A DNA stretch of 64,000 nucleotides from Scatomorpha stercorigallinarum (GCA_944387865.1 CALXGN010000002.1:148641-212640), one strand, 5' to 3'; shown: positions 17,440 to 25,932, counted from the first letter of the stretch. Made by a program: numbers and translations. Notes: generated by a model not told the origin, from the letters alone.

Positions 17440-18065
17440 GTGTCCACACCTCCCTTTCGCCCTTGTGACGCAAGCCCGTCGGGAATGTTCCCGTCCCTGA
17501 CCAAAAATTCCGTGAGCTTTTTTCTGGCACGGAAAATTCGGGACTTGACCGTCCCCTCCTCGAGCTGAAGCGCCTCGCCGATTTCGGCGTAGCTCAGCCC
17601 GTCGATCTCCCGCAGCAGCAGTATGTCGCGGAACTCGGGGCTCAGCGTGTCCAGCCCGCGGCGGACGGCGCCGCGCAGCTCCGCGCGGTCGAGCCCTGCC
17701 TCGGGCGAAAAGCGGTCGTCGGGGATCTCCATCTCCCCGCCCTCGGCCTCGTCGCTGTCGTATGTAAGCGAAACCGTCTGCCGCCTTGAGCGGCTGCGGA
17801 GGAAGTCTATGCAGATGTTGCTCGTCAGGCGGTAGAGCCATACGGAGAACTTGCTGTCCCCCCGGAAGCCGGCCAGGGAGGTGTAGGCCCGGATGAAGGC
17901 CTCCTGCGCCAGGTCGCGCGCGTCCTCCTCGTTGCCCACCATGCGCAGCGCGAGGCTGTAGACGCGGTTCTGGTGCTCCGTCACAAGCTCGCCGAAGGCG
18001 TCCGTGTCGCCTGAGCGGACTTTTTCAATTATTTCAAGCTCCTCGTCCCTCGTCACAAGCCTCAC
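17436..18065 (-). CDS. ECF-type RNA polymerase sigma factor
   Basis: A 209-residue sigma-70 family protein of the RpoE/SigW kind. Region 2 includes DLAQEAFIRAYTSLAGFRGDSKFSVWLYRLTSNICIDFLR and region 4 includes LSPEFRDILLLREIDGLSYAEIGEAL and GTVKSRIFRARKKL. An acidic linker separates them, and there is no region 3. The start is GTG, 18 bases after the dusB stop, so it appears to be transcribed with the tRNA-modification genes upstream as well as being coupled to its anti-sigma factor. The regulon is unknown. Confidence 0.93.
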   Translation of the reverse strand: MRLVTRDEELEIIEKVRSGDTDAFGELVTEHQNRVYSLALRMVGNEEDARDLAQEAFIRAYTSLAGFRGDSKFSVWLYRLTSNICIDFLRSRSRRQTVSLTYDSDEAEGGEMEIPDDRFSPEAGLDRAELRGAVRRGLDTLSPEFRDILLLREIDGLSYAEIGEALQLEEGTVKSRIFRARKKLTEFLVRDGNIPDGLASQGRKGGVDT

Positions 18066-18083
18066 CGCCGTTCCTGATTCTGT

Positions 18084-19061
18084 CTATCCTGCGAGCTCCC
18101 GCTTTATCCTTGAGAGCTCCTTTTCGATCTCCGCGAGCGTGCTCACCTGCGTCAGCGCGCGCTTATACTCCGCGGAGTGCGGCACGCCGTGCAGGTACCA
18201 CGGCAGATGCCCCCGCGCCTCTATGCAGGCGAGGCGCTCGCCCTTGTACTCCGCCGCCTCGCGCACCGTGCGCAGCGCGCTGTCCAGCCGCTCGCCGAGC
18301 GCGGGCCGCTCCGGTGGCGGGGAGTGCGATATAGCCGCGTTCGCCGCCGCGAAAATCCACGGGTCGCCGAACGCGCCACGCCCTATCATGCACAGATCCG
18401 CGCCCGTGTAGCGCAGTATGTGCTCCGCGTCCTCCCCGGAGGCCACGTCGCCGTTGGCGATCACGGGTATTGACACGGCCCGCTTCACGTCCCGTATTAT
18501 GTCCCAGTCCGCGCGTCCGGCGTACATCTGCACGCGAGTCCGCCCGTGCACGGCCACCGCGGCGGCCCCGCTGCGCTCGCACATTGCCGCGAACTGCACG
18601 GCGTTCACCTCGCCGCCGTCCCAGCCCTTGCGGAATTTCACCGTCACCGGCACGCCGGCCGCCTCCGCCACGGCGGAGACGATCTCCGCGGCCAGCGAGG
18701 GCGAGCGCATCAGCGCGCTGCCGTCGCCGCTCTTGACGATCTTGCCCACGGGGCAGCCCATGTTTATGTCTATTATGTCCGCGCCGGATATCTCCCGCGC
18801 GCGGCGCGCGCCCTCGGCCATCACCGCCGGCTCGTGGCCGAAGATCTGCGCCGCCACGGGGCGGCCGGAGCGCTCCGGGACGTACAGCAGCGCCGCGGTC
18901 TTTTTGTCCTCATAGCAGAGGGCCTTGGCGCTGACCATCTCCGTGTATACGAGCGCCGCGCCCTGCCGCAGGCACTCGGCGCGGAAGGCCGCGTCCGTCA
19001 CGCCCGCCATCGGCGCGAGCACGGCCCGCCCGCCCAGGGCCACGCCGCCGATGCTCACCAT
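18084..19061 (-). CDS. dusB: tRNA-dihydrouridine synthase
   Basis: An FMN enzyme that reduces uridine in the D-loop of tRNA. The 325-residue TIM-barrel protein shows LAPMAGVTDAAFR, the catalytic cysteine in AKALCYED and DINMGCPVGKIVKSGDGSAL. KFRKGW, VHGRTRVQMY and the FMN-phosphate site IANGDVASGED also match. The order and spacing fit DusB. The ATG overlaps the exoA stop by seven bases. Confidence 0.93.
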   Translation of the reverse strand: MVSIGGVALGGRAVLAPMAGVTDAAFRAECLRQGAALVYTEMVSAKALCYEDKKTAALLYVPERSGRPVAAQIFGHEPAVMAEGARRAREISGADIIDINMGCPVGKIVKSGDGSALMRSPSLAAEIVSAVAEAAGVPVTVKFRKGWDGGEVNAVQFAAMCERSGAAAVAVHGRTRVQMYAGRADWDIIRDVKRAVSIPVIANGDVASGEDAEHILRYTGADLCMIGRGAFGDPWIFAAANAAISHSPPPERPALGERLDSALRTVREAAEYKGERLACIEARGHLPWYLHGVPHSAEYKRALTQVSTLAEIEKELSRIKRELAG

Positions 19062-19810
19062 AGGATGTCGAGCCCCACGGGGCAGTGGTCGCTGCCCGTT
19101 ATCTCCGGGCAGATGAACGCGCGCTGTATGTTCCCCGCCACGCGGTTTGAGCAGAGGAAGTAGTCGATGCGCCAGCCCACGTTCCTCTCCCGCGAATTCG
19201 CGCGGTAGCTCCACCAGGTGTAGGCCCCCTCGAGGTCGGGGTAGAGGTAGCGGAAGGTGTCCGTGAACCCGGCGGCGAGCAGCTCCGTCATCTTGCCGCG
19301 CTCCTCGTCGGAGAAGCCGGGGTTGAAGTGGTTGGTCTTGGGGTTCTTGAGGTCTATCTCCTCGTGCGCGACGTTCATGTCCCCGCAGACGATGACGGGT
19401 TTCTTGCGGTCCAGCGCCACCAGGTGCGCGCGGAAGGCGTCCTCCCACTCCATGCGGTAGGGAAGCCGCTTCAGCTCGTCCTGGGAGTTCGGCGTGTAGA
19501 CGCACACGAGGTAGAACTCCTCGAACTCCAGCGTGATCACGCGGCCCTCGGAGTCGTGCTCCGGCAGCCCGAGGTTGTAGCTCACGCTTACCGGCTCCCG
19601 GCGGGTGAACACCGCCGTGCCGGAATAGCCCTTGCGCTCGGCGTAGCACCAGAACTGCTCGTAGCCCGGCAGGTCGAGCGAGAGCTGCCCGGCCTGCAGC
19701 TTCGTCTCCTGCAGGCAGAACATGTCGGCGTCCAGGCCCCAGAAGGCGTCCTCAAAGCCCTTTTTCATAACGGCCCGCAGGCCGTTGACGTTCCAGGATA
19801 TCAGCCGCAC
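19055..19810 (-). CDS. exoA: Exodeoxyribonuclease III (AP endonuclease)
   Basis: This is a Mg-dependent AP endonuclease/3' exonuclease of base-excision repair. The 251-residue protein has ISWNVNGLRA, LQETKL (metal-binding Glu), YTPNS, GDMNVAHEEIDL, GWRIDYFL and the terminal GSDHCPV with catalytic Asp-His. All active-site blocks are present. The start is a GTG overlapping the trmB stop. Confidence 0.95.
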   Translation of the reverse strand: MRLISWNVNGLRAVMKKGFEDAFWGLDADMFCLQETKLQAGQLSLDLPGYEQFWCYAERKGYSGTAVFTRREPVSVSYNLGLPEHDSEGRVITLEFEEFYLVCVYTPNSQDELKRLPYRMEWEDAFRAHLVALDRKKPVIVCGDMNVAHEEIDLKNPKTNHFNPGFSDEERGKMTELLAAGFTDTFRYLYPDLEGAYTWWSYRANSRERNVGWRIDYFLCSNRVAGNIQRAFICPEITGSDHCPVGLDILW

Positions 19811-20475
19811 AGCGTATGCTCCCCCTTCACCGCCACCAGGCGGTTTATCTTCACGCCCTGGGCGTGGAATTTGGCCTCATAGTCCGTCATCACGCCCACG
19901 GGCCCGTTTTCGTGCAGGTCGCGCGTCACCTCGCGCAGTTCCCAGCCGCCGGCGGCCAGCTGCTCAACGCTCCACTCAAAGAGCGGGGCGTTGTCGGTCT
20001 TGAACCAGATCTCCCCACCCGGCGCGAGCGCGGCGGCGCAGAGCTTCTGGAAGCTGGGCGCGGTGAGCCGGCGCTTGAACTGCTTCTTCTTCGGCCAGGG
20101 GTCGGGGAAATTTATGTATATGCGCCGAGCTTCGCCCTCCGCGAAGAATTCGCCAAGCTGCGCGGCGTCCCTGTCGAGGAAGCGCACGTTGTCAAGCTCC
20201 GAGGCGCACACGCGCTCCATGGCTACTACCATGGCGTCCGGCACCTTCTCGATGGCCACGAAGAGCACGTCCGGGTTTGCCTCCGCCATGCCGGCGGTGA
20301 AGCGGCCCTTGCCGCAGCCGAGCTCGATGTGCAGCTCGGAAAACGGCCGCTCGCGGCCTGTGAGGCGGCTTATATCATCCAGCCAGCGGCCCCTGTGCTG
20401 CTCCGGCGCCGTCTCCAGGACGGAGGCGCAGCGCTCCATGCGCGGCTGCAGGTTGGGTTTCTTTCTCATTCTCAC
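19801..20475 (-). CDS. trmB: tRNA (guanine-N7-)-methyltransferase TrmB
   Basis: This SAM-dependent enzyme methylates G46 in tRNA. The 224-residue protein starts RMRKKPNLQPRME, typical of the family in Firmicutes. The SAM motif ELGCGKGRF and the signature INFPDPWPKKKQ with RLTAP follow. I chose GTG at 20475, ten bases after GGGAGGGAGC; ATG at 20469 is an alternative. A longer in-frame extension reaching into the tRNA gene is not used. It is the first gene of a five-gene minus-strand operon. Confidence 0.93.
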   Translation of the reverse strand: MRMRKKPNLQPRMERCASVLETAPEQHRGRWLDDISRLTGRERPFSELHIELGCGKGRFTAGMAEANPDVLFVAIEKVPDAMVVAMERVCASELDNVRFLDRDAAQLGEFFAEGEARRIYINFPDPWPKKKQFKRRLTAPSFQKLCAAALAPGGEIWFKTDNAPLFEWSVEQLAAGGWELREVTRDLHENGPVGVMTDYEAKFHAQGVKINRLVAVKGEHTLCG

Positions 20476-20497
20476 ATTTTTCACGCTCCCTCCCGTG

Positions 20498-20526
20498 ATG
20501 ATACCACATTCCGCGCAAAACATCAA
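20498..20526 (-). promoter_or_regulatory. Promoter of the trmB operon
   Basis: On the minus strand, TTGATG (20521-20526), 17 bases, then TATCAT (20498-20503) lie just upstream of the trmB ribosome binding site. Confidence 0.6.
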
Positions 20527-20537
20527 TGAAGAAAAGC

Positions 20538-20566
20538 TTGCATAAAATATTGCCGTATAGTATAAT
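20538..20566 (+). promoter_or_regulatory. Promoter of the tRNA-Pro gene
   Basis: TTGCAT (20538-20543), 17 bases, then TATAAT (20561-20566) end 20 bases before the first tRNA base. Confidence 0.7.
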
Positions 20567-20586
20567 TGTTTCCCGATTCCGCATAT

Positions 20587-20662
20587 CCGGGTGTTGCGCA
20601 GCTGGTAGCGCGCCAGCTTTGGGAGCTGGAGGCCGCGAGTTCGAGTCTCGCCACTCGGACCA
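20587..20662 (+). tRNA. tRNA-Pro, anticodon TGG
   Basis: This is a full cloverleaf. The seven-base acceptor stem (CCGGGTG with CACTCGG, one G-T pair) encloses a D-arm containing AGCTGGTAGC. The anticodon stem CCAGC/GCTGG has loop TTTGGGA (anticodon TGG), and the T-arm has GTTCGAGTC. The discriminator A and CCA end are encoded. The proline identity rests on the anticodon. Confidence 0.96.
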
Positions 20663-20673
20663 AACAATGATAA

Positions 20674-20719
20674 TCCGAACTACATTATCCAAGTGGGTAA
20701 TGTGTTCGGATTTATCATT
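20674..20719 (+). terminator. Hairpin after tRNA-Pro
   Basis: An imperfect inverted repeat (arms 20674-20690 and 20696-20710, outer part TCCGAAC/GTTCGGA) is followed by TTTATCATT. It is probably the tRNA terminator. Confidence 0.55.
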
Positions 20720-20830
20720 TCTATTGAAAATGTAATTTAGCAGACAATGGCAGGGAGAAAATTCCTGCCATTGCTTTTCAACAAAATCGGTAATATAATT
20801 ATAAAAACTGGGCCGAAGGAGGCGCATAGC

Positions 20831-21286
20831 ATGAAGAAATCATGGTGGAAAGTTCCTCTATATTGCATTGTAGCAAGTTGGATATGTTTTCAACTGGAGG
20901 TCCGTTTTTTGGGAAGATGGACAATAGTAACATTGCCAGATGGGTCAATATCCACAGATAGTACACGATGGTTAATTCTTAATATTGTACTGTTTATAAT
21001 TGTTGTTACGATTGGTGGATTTTTCTTTTTTCGTAAGATGACGCACAAAGAACTTTTTTTCTCTGCGTCTGTCTTGGTTGTCCTCAATATTGTATTTGGC
21101 TTAATTGCTTATAAAATGCAAGGAATGTTTTCTCTGTATTTTGCCGAGTTAACAGAATGGGATAATTTTATTTCAAACCTGCTAGTCCAAGTTACTCAAA
21201 ATGTTTGGATTTCTGCTGTAATTGACTGGATATTGCCTCCATATATTTTTGTTCTATTTGGAAGAAAAGCATCTAATGAGAGTTAA
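20831..21286 (+). CDS. Hypothetical AT-rich membrane protein
   Basis: I do not recognise this 151-residue protein. It has four likely membrane segments (about residues 8-24, 45-65, 75-95 and 125-145) and charged loops. The start is the ATG nine bases after GGAGG. Base composition is strikingly AT-rich (many ATT, TTT and AAA codons) compared with the GC-rich flanks, and the gene sits just downstream of a tRNA. Both suggest acquisition by transfer. A hairpin follows at 21293-21322. Confidence 0.7.
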   Translation: MKKSWWKVPLYCIVASWICFQLEVRFLGRWTIVTLPDGSISTDSTRWLILNIVLFIIVVTIGGFFFFRKMTHKELFFSASVLVVLNIVFGLIAYKMQGMFSLYFAELTEWDNFISNLLVQVTQNVWISAVIDWILPPYIFVLFGRKASNES

Positions 21287-21292
21287 TACCAG

Positions 21293-21331
21293 GGCGGGAG
21301 CATCGTTATAGATGTTCCCGCCTCTTGTTAG
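21293..21331 (+). terminator. Hairpin after the AT-rich membrane protein gene
   Basis: A 12-base stem (GGCGGGAGCATC with a pairing arm, one G-T pair, six-base loop) is followed by TCTTGTTA, a weak T-tract. Confidence 0.55.
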
Positions 21332-21447
21332 TCCTGTTTTATCTTGTCTTGTTCTTGCTGTGCTTTCCACTCTGCAAACTCCCGCTGTTCTTCTTCGCTC
21401 TCGAAAAAGACTTGTATCTTCGGGAGCAGGATACGGGCCAGGGCCTA
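21328..21447 (-). pseudogene. C-terminal remnant of an unidentified gene
   Basis: On the minus strand an open frame of 38 codons is preceded by an in-frame TAG and ends with TAA at 21328. It reads ALARILLPKIQVFF and continues SEEEQREFAEWKAQQ. The acidic and Gln/Lys-rich pattern looks like the tail of a real protein, of the kind I associate with integrative elements, but there is no start codon or upstream part. It is probably debris of a mobile element in this island. Confidence 0.4.
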
Positions 21448-21479
21448 TCTCAGTCCTGCCATGCTACCTGATACACTGT

Positions 21480-21508
21480 CCCCAAAGGGTAATACTTACC
21501 CTTTGGGG
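21480..21508. repeat. Perfect 13-base inverted repeat
   Basis: Arms CCCCAAAGGGTAA and its complement are separated by TAC. It lies at the right end of the AT-rich island, next to repeat R1. It could be a mobile-element end or a terminator; the sequence does not decide. Confidence 0.5.
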
Positions 21509-21554
21509 GAACTGTCCTGTGTTCGGATTTACAATCGGTCGGGGGACCAGGGGG

Positions 21555-21858
21555 GGTACGAGGGGGACTTCGTCCCCCTCGTAGGCTCCCCCTCGCGCCG
21601 CACGGCGGCGCGGTTGCGCCTCAGAGGCGCAAGATAAGGTATCCCCGGCAGGCAAAGCCCGCCGGGGATTTTGGCCGCCCTATGCGGGCGGCCATTCCTA
21701 TGCTTGGGACGTTGGGTGCCTCTGAGTCAACAGGGTTTTCTAATGTGTCCCATTTTGCGGGGCAAAATGGGACGGTAATACGCCGCCCGCGCTGGCGGGC
21801 GCGGGCGTGCGAAATGCGCCGGGCGGGCGGAGCCCGCCCACGAGGGGTGGTTCGCGTT
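21555..21858 (+). repeat. Repeat R1, copy 2
   Basis: Same eight-hairpin element as at 4724. Its third hairpin (21614-21632) reads GCGCCT..AGGCGC where copy 1 reads GCGCCC..GGGCGC, a paired substitution that keeps the stem. Confidence 0.85.
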
Positions 21859-21931
21859 GGGCGGAACGCCGCGCTTGTCGCGGCGTTTATTGGGGGCTCC
21901 GCCCCCTTGCCCCCTGGGCTTCTGCGCGGCA

Positions 21932-22137
21932 GTGCCGCGAGCGAAGCGAAGCAACGCACGGTCGGCGGCGGGCAAAGCCATCCGACGACGGGATGACCAC
22001 CTGCGACACGCGGAAACCCGTAAAAGACAGCCCCCGCCTACGACACGCACCAAAGCGTTTTTCTTTGGGGCGCCACACCCGTTTCTTTGGGCAAGACCAA
22101 AGAAATGGGGTGGCACTGGCCCCCTCGCGGGGGCCCT
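21932..22137 (+). repeat. Repeat R2, copy 2
   Basis: The same order of motifs as at 5217. The terminal palindrome (22073-22116) has arms TTTCTTTGG and CCAAAGAAA instead of TTTCTTTTTG/CAAAAAGAAA, and is followed by a GGCCCCC/GGGGGCC hairpin. It lies downstream of the permease gene, which reads toward it. Confidence 0.75.
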
Positions 22138-22167
22138 CCCTCAGCGCGGCGCGCAGCGCCTCTGCAT

Positions 22168-22182
22168 CCAAGCGCAGTTTGG
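22168..22182 (-). repeat. R5 hairpin
   Basis: A 15-base hairpin of the CCNNNC-GCA-GNNNGG family, here with one G-T pair, immediately after the permease stop codon. Confidence 0.6.
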
Positions 22183-22184
22183 TC

Positions 22185-23318
22185 TCAGGAATTGGCGGGG
22201 GGAGGGAGCTGTTCTCGGCGGTGGAGGTCGTTTTTCAGGAGCTTATACACGGTGGCAGTGACGGGGACGCCGAGGAGCATGCCGGTGATGCCGGAGACGC
22301 CGCCGCCGACTGTCACTGCGGCCAGCACCCAGAGGCCGGGCAGGCCGATGGAGCCGCCCACCACGCGCGGGTAGATGAGGTTGCCCTCCAGCTGCTGGAG
22401 GATGATGAGATAGACCACGAACAGCAGCGCGCGCAGCGGCGACACCGTCAGTATCAGCAGAAAGCCCACCGCGCCGCCGACATACGCGCCGGCGATGGGG
22501 ATAAGCGCCATGGCGCCCACCACCGCGCCGATCATCACCGCGTATGGGAAGCCGAACAGCGCCATGCCCAGGGCGCAGAGCGTGCCCAGGATGATGGCCT
22601 CCGTGCACTGGCCGACGATGTAGCTGTGGAAGCTGCTGTTGAGCACGGAGAGCAGGTAACGTATCTTCTGCGTCCAGCGCTCGCGCAGGTACTGCCGCGC
22701 CAGGCGCTCGAGCTGCGAGCGCAGGCGGTCGCGGTCGATGAGCAGGTAAGTGGCGAAGATCAGGCCCAGCACCAGGTTCACCACCGAGCTGAACACGCGC
22801 GTGAGCACATTGGCGGCCAGGTTCACCGTGCCGCCGATGCCGTTTATCAGCACCTGCGCCGCGCGGGCGATGGTGTCGCGCCAGTTGATGTCCGCCAGCA
22901 GGTCCTCCAGCCACTGGGAGTCGGAGAAGAGCTCCGTGCCCATCAGCCAGGTGGCCGCCGTGTTCAGGGCGCCGGGCACCTCGGAGAGCAGCATCCGTAG
23001 GCAGTTGGCCAGCTCCGGCAGCACGATCCAGAGCAGCAGCGCGACGATGGCCGCGAAGGTAAGGTACGCCGCCAGCAGGCACACGCCGCGCCGCGACTTT
23101 ACCGCGGCCGGCTTCTGCGAGCCGGGGAAGTAGTGGCGCTCGTAAAAGCTCATCGGGATGTTCACCACGTAGGCGATGCACGCGCCCACGATCAGCGGGC
23201 CCGCCGCGCGCGCGAGCAGCGCCAGCAGGGAGGTGAACGGCTCCCAATAGTGGATGCACAGAAACAGCGCGAACGCGCTGACGCCCACGCGCAGGCAGGT
23301 CTTCCATTCGGGCTTCAT
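22185..23318 (-). CDS. AI-2E family transporter (PF01594-like permease)
   Basis: A 377-residue membrane protein with the AI-2E/YdiK family layout. Two or three N-terminal helices are followed by an amphipathic extracytoplasmic region (about 105-190), then helices around FGFPYAVMIGAVVGAMALIP and the conserved GNLIYPRVVG near the end. Members export autoinducer-2 or act as Na+/H+ antiporters; the role here is not predictable. I chose the ATG after GGAGGTGGCC. Repeats R2 and R5 flank the gene on both sides. Confidence 0.9.
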   Translation of the reverse strand: MKPEWKTCLRVGVSAFALFLCIHYWEPFTSLLALLARAAGPLIVGACIAYVVNIPMSFYERHYFPGSQKPAAVKSRRGVCLLAAYLTFAAIVALLLWIVLPELANCLRMLLSEVPGALNTAATWLMGTELFSDSQWLEDLLADINWRDTIARAAQVLINGIGGTVNLAANVLTRVFSSVVNLVLGLIFATYLLIDRDRLRSQLERLARQYLRERWTQKIRYLLSVLNSSFHSYIVGQCTEAIILGTLCALGMALFGFPYAVMIGAVVGAMALIPIAGAYVGGAVGFLLILTVSPLRALLFVVYLIILQQLEGNLIYPRVVGGSIGLPGLWVLAAVTVGGGVSGITGMLLGVPVTATVYKLLKNDLHRREQLPPPANS

Positions 23319-23435
23319 AGGCCACCTCCGGAGTGAGTTTACAGGCATATCATACCACATCTGTGCGATTTTTCAACCCGCCAAACTGCGGCGGCCAACG
23401 GCCGCTGGTGTTTGCCTGCGGCCCGCGCATACTGA

Positions 23436-23831
23436 AGGCCCCCGCGAGGGGGACTTGCCACCCCATTTCTTTGGTCTTGCCCAAAGAAACGGGAGTGGCG
23501 CCCCAAAGAAAAACGCCCAGGCTGCGCCTGGAGGCAGATGCGCTGCGCGCCTCACTAACGGAGGTCATCCGTTGGTGAGGCGCGCTTCTTTGCATCCAAG
23601 CGCAGCTTGGCCGTCCGTGCATTGCTTCGCTTCGCTCGCGGCACTGCCGATTATCAACATGTTAGCGGCGCGAGCGTAAGCGAAGCCAGGCTGCGCCTGG
23701 AGGCAATGGGCTGTGCCCGGTCTACCGAAAGGCTTCCAACAGTGGGGCGCGCAGCGCAAATACCTGCGGCCGTTGGCCGCCTTTGGAGTCTGAGGGGTTT
23801 CTTTTTGACAAGACAAAAAGAAATCTCTCAG
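23436..23831. repeat. Repeat mosaic upstream of the prophage
   Basis: No gene is visible between the permease and the prophage. The stretch holds an R2 palindrome in minus orientation (23458-23498). R5 hairpins lie at 23517-23531, 23596-23610 and 23686-23700. A second R2-type unit at 23670-23831 ends in the 42-base palindrome (23790-23831). This last unit is repeated in inverted orientation at 32505-32672. Confidence 0.75.
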
Positions 23832-23911
23832 AAAAAATGGGGGTTGATTTGGTTAAGTAAGTTGATTATATTAGCAGGTGGAGAGAGGAGGGATGCGAAG
23901 CGTTAGGCAAG

Positions 23912-24232
23912 ATGAAGGTGGCGCGGGTGCTTAAGGAGTATGCCGCGGACTGCGAGCGGGAGGGGCGCTACCCCTCCGAGGCGGGGCTGATGCTGCGCCT
24001 GGGCGTGGGCGAGGAGGAATACCGCGCGCTGTGTGAGCGCGAGGACACCGCCCCGCTGCTGGAACGGGCGCGGCTGGGCCGCGTGGACTGGCTGGAGAGC
24101 CGCATCACGCGCGGCGGGGCCGGCATCACCGGGCTTATGAGCGTGCTCCGGCGCGAGGACGCCGCCGTGGCCGAGGAGGCGCGGCTGATCATCCGCATGG
24201 AGGGCCTGGGCGGCCCGGAGGCGGCCAAATGA
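23912..24232 (+). CDS. Putative phage terminase small subunit
   Basis: A 106-residue protein whose C-terminal half is helical and charged and whose N-terminal part looks like a small helix-turn-helix (RYPSEAGLMLRLGVGEEEYRAL). I infer a terminase small subunit from position: it ends inside the start of the large subunit (ATGA overlap) and opens the phage operon. The sequence itself shows no decisive motif. The small subunit would recognise phage DNA for packaging. Confidence 0.6.
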   Translation: MKVARVLKEYAADCEREGRYPSEAGLMLRLGVGEEEYRALCEREDTAPLLERARLGRVDWLESRITRGGAGITGLMSVLRREDAAVAEEARLIIRMEGLGGPEAAK

Positions 24233-25614
24233 GGCCGCGGGGCGCGCCGCTGCTCTGGGACCCCGGCACGGCCAACCCCAAGCAGCGCGAATTCTTCCGC
24301 AGCCGCGCGCTCTACACCGCCTATGGCGGCGCCAAGGGCGGCGGCAAGACCTGGGCCGTGCGCACCAAGGCCCTGCTGGGGGCCTATTATTACCCCGGCA
24401 TCAGGATACTCATCATGCGCAGGACCTACCCGGAGCTGCTGAACAACCACATAGAGCCCATGAGGCAGGCCCTGCGTCCGGCGTTCGCGAAATACAGCGC
24501 CGAGCGCAGGGCCATATATTTCTCCAACGGCAGCGTGATACGCTTCGGCCACTGGGCCGGGGAGCGCTCCGAGGGCGAATACAACGGGCAGGAGTACGAC
24601 TGGATATTCATCGACGAGGCCACGCAGTTCACCTGGAGGGCCTTCCAGTTCCTGGGCTCGCTGCTGCGCGGCGTGAACGACATACCGAAGCGCATGTACC
24701 TCACCTGCAACCCGGGCGGTGTGGGGCACCGCTGGGTGAAGAGGCTTTTCATCGACCGCGATTTCATCACCGGGCGGGATGACCCGGAGGAGAACGAAGA
24801 TCCCGCGGACTATGTATTCATACCGGCCACGGTGGAGGACAACGAGGCGCTGATGAGGGCTTCGCCGGGATATCTGCGGCTGCTCTCCGCGCTGCCGGAG
24901 GACCTGCGGCGGGCCTGCCGCTACGGGGACTGGGAGGCGCTGGGCGGGAGCTATTTTTCCGAGTTCGACAACGACACGCACACCTGCGAGAGCTTCGCGC
25001 CGCCGCGGCGCTGGCGGCGCTACCGCAGCTTTGACTACGGGCTGGACATGTTCGCCTGCGCCTGGTTCGCCGTGGACGGCGAGGGGCGGGCCTGGATGTA
25101 CCGCGAGTACGCCGGGAGCGGGCTGACCGCCGGCGAGGCCGCCAGGCAGATGCTGCTGCGCACGCCGGAGGGCGAGGAGGTCGAGGCCACCTTCGCCCCG
25201 CCGGACATGTGGAGCCGGCAGCGCGAGACGGGGCGCACCATCGCCGACATCTTCTTTGAAAACGGCGCGGCGCTGACGCGCGCGCCCAACGCCCGCGCGC
25301 AGGGGCACATGCTCGTCAAGGAGCTGCTGCAAAAGCGCGCCGACGGGCGGCCGGGGCTGATGTTCATGCGCTGCTGCCGGGAGACCATCGACGACATGAG
25401 GGACATACAGTCCGACGAGCGCGACCCCAACGACTGCGCGCGCGAGCCGCACGAGGTGACGCACCGCGTGGACGCCGTGCGCTATTTCTGCGCCAGCCGC
25501 TTCGCGGCGGCGGAGAGCGGCGGCGAGGACGGGACGGAGGACGAGGAGGACAAAATGAGCTACTTTGAATTCATGACCGGCCGCCGGCCGGGGAAGGGGG
25601 AGACATGGCTGTGA
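24229..25614 (+). CDS. Phage terminase large subunit
   Basis: This is the DNA-packaging motor ATPase and nuclease. In this 461-residue protein the Walker A loop is GGAKGGGKTW (about residues 33-42). The arginine-rich RRTYPELL follows, and Walker B is WIFIDEATQF near residue 125. TCNPGG is the coupling motif. The nuclease domain begins at YRSFDYGLDMFA with further acidic sites. Length and order match the Terminase_6 type. It is in operon with the genes on both sides. Confidence 0.93.
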   Translation: MRPRGAPLLWDPGTANPKQREFFRSRALYTAYGGAKGGGKTWAVRTKALLGAYYYPGIRILIMRRTYPELLNNHIEPMRQALRPAFAKYSAERRAIYFSNGSVIRFGHWAGERSEGEYNGQEYDWIFIDEATQFTWRAFQFLGSLLRGVNDIPKRMYLTCNPGGVGHRWVKRLFIDRDFITGRDDPEENEDPADYVFIPATVEDNEALMRASPGYLRLLSALPEDLRRACRYGDWEALGGSYFSEFDNDTHTCESFAPPRRWRRYRSFDYGLDMFACAWFAVDGEGRAWMYREYAGSGLTAGEAARQMLLRTPEGEEVEATFAPPDMWSRQRETGRTIADIFFENGAALTRAPNARAQGHMLVKELLQKRADGRPGLMFMRCCRETIDDMRDIQSDERDPNDCAREPHEVTHRVDAVRYFCASRFAAAESGGEDGTEDEEDKMSYFEFMTGRRPGKGETWL

Positions 25615-25931
25615 CCATCAAACGGGGGGACGAGTGCCCCCTGGCCGTGCGCGTGGAGCTGAACGGGCAGGCCGTTGATATCAGCGATGTGGAGACGGCG
25701 GAGTTCTGCCTGGGGAAGAGGCTGAGGAAGCTCTATCCCGGGGAGGTGGAGCACGACGCGGAGACGGGGGAATTCCTCCTGCCGCTGACGCAGGAGGAGA
25801 CCTTCGCCCTGCCGGCGGGCGCGGCGCTGCCGCTGGACGTGCGCGTGAAATTCACCGGCGGGGACGTGCTGGGCTGCGTGCGCATGGGGGCCGTGGCCGT
25901 CTGCGACGCGATATCGGGGGAGGTGCTGTGA
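25605..25931 (+). CDS. Hypothetical phage protein, possible baseplate/fibre Ig domain
   Basis: A 108-residue beta-rich protein. The opening TIKRGDECPLAVRVELNG and the later LDVRVKFTGGDVLG resemble the N-terminal Ig-like domains of phage baseplate or fibre attachment proteins. This is a pattern impression rather than a firm match. It overlaps the terminase stop by ten bases and is followed by a fibre-like protein, consistent with a virion role. Confidence 0.5.
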   Translation: MAVTIKRGDECPLAVRVELNGQAVDISDVETAEFCLGKRLRKLYPGEVEHDAETGEFLLPLTQEETFALPAGAALPLDVRVKFTGGDVLGCVRMGAVAVCDAISGEVL

Positions 25932-25932
25932 G

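Noticed and set aside
20476..20667. N-terminal extension of trmB through the tRNA gene
   Set aside because: The frame stays open but crosses tRNA-Pro on the other strand and its promoter. The family start RMRKKPNL and ribosome binding site lie at 20475.
20701..21531. 14-bp direct repeat as proven attachment site
   Set aside because: A 14-base match can occur by chance in 64 kb and one copy is part of the tRNA terminator hairpin; it is kept only as a hint.
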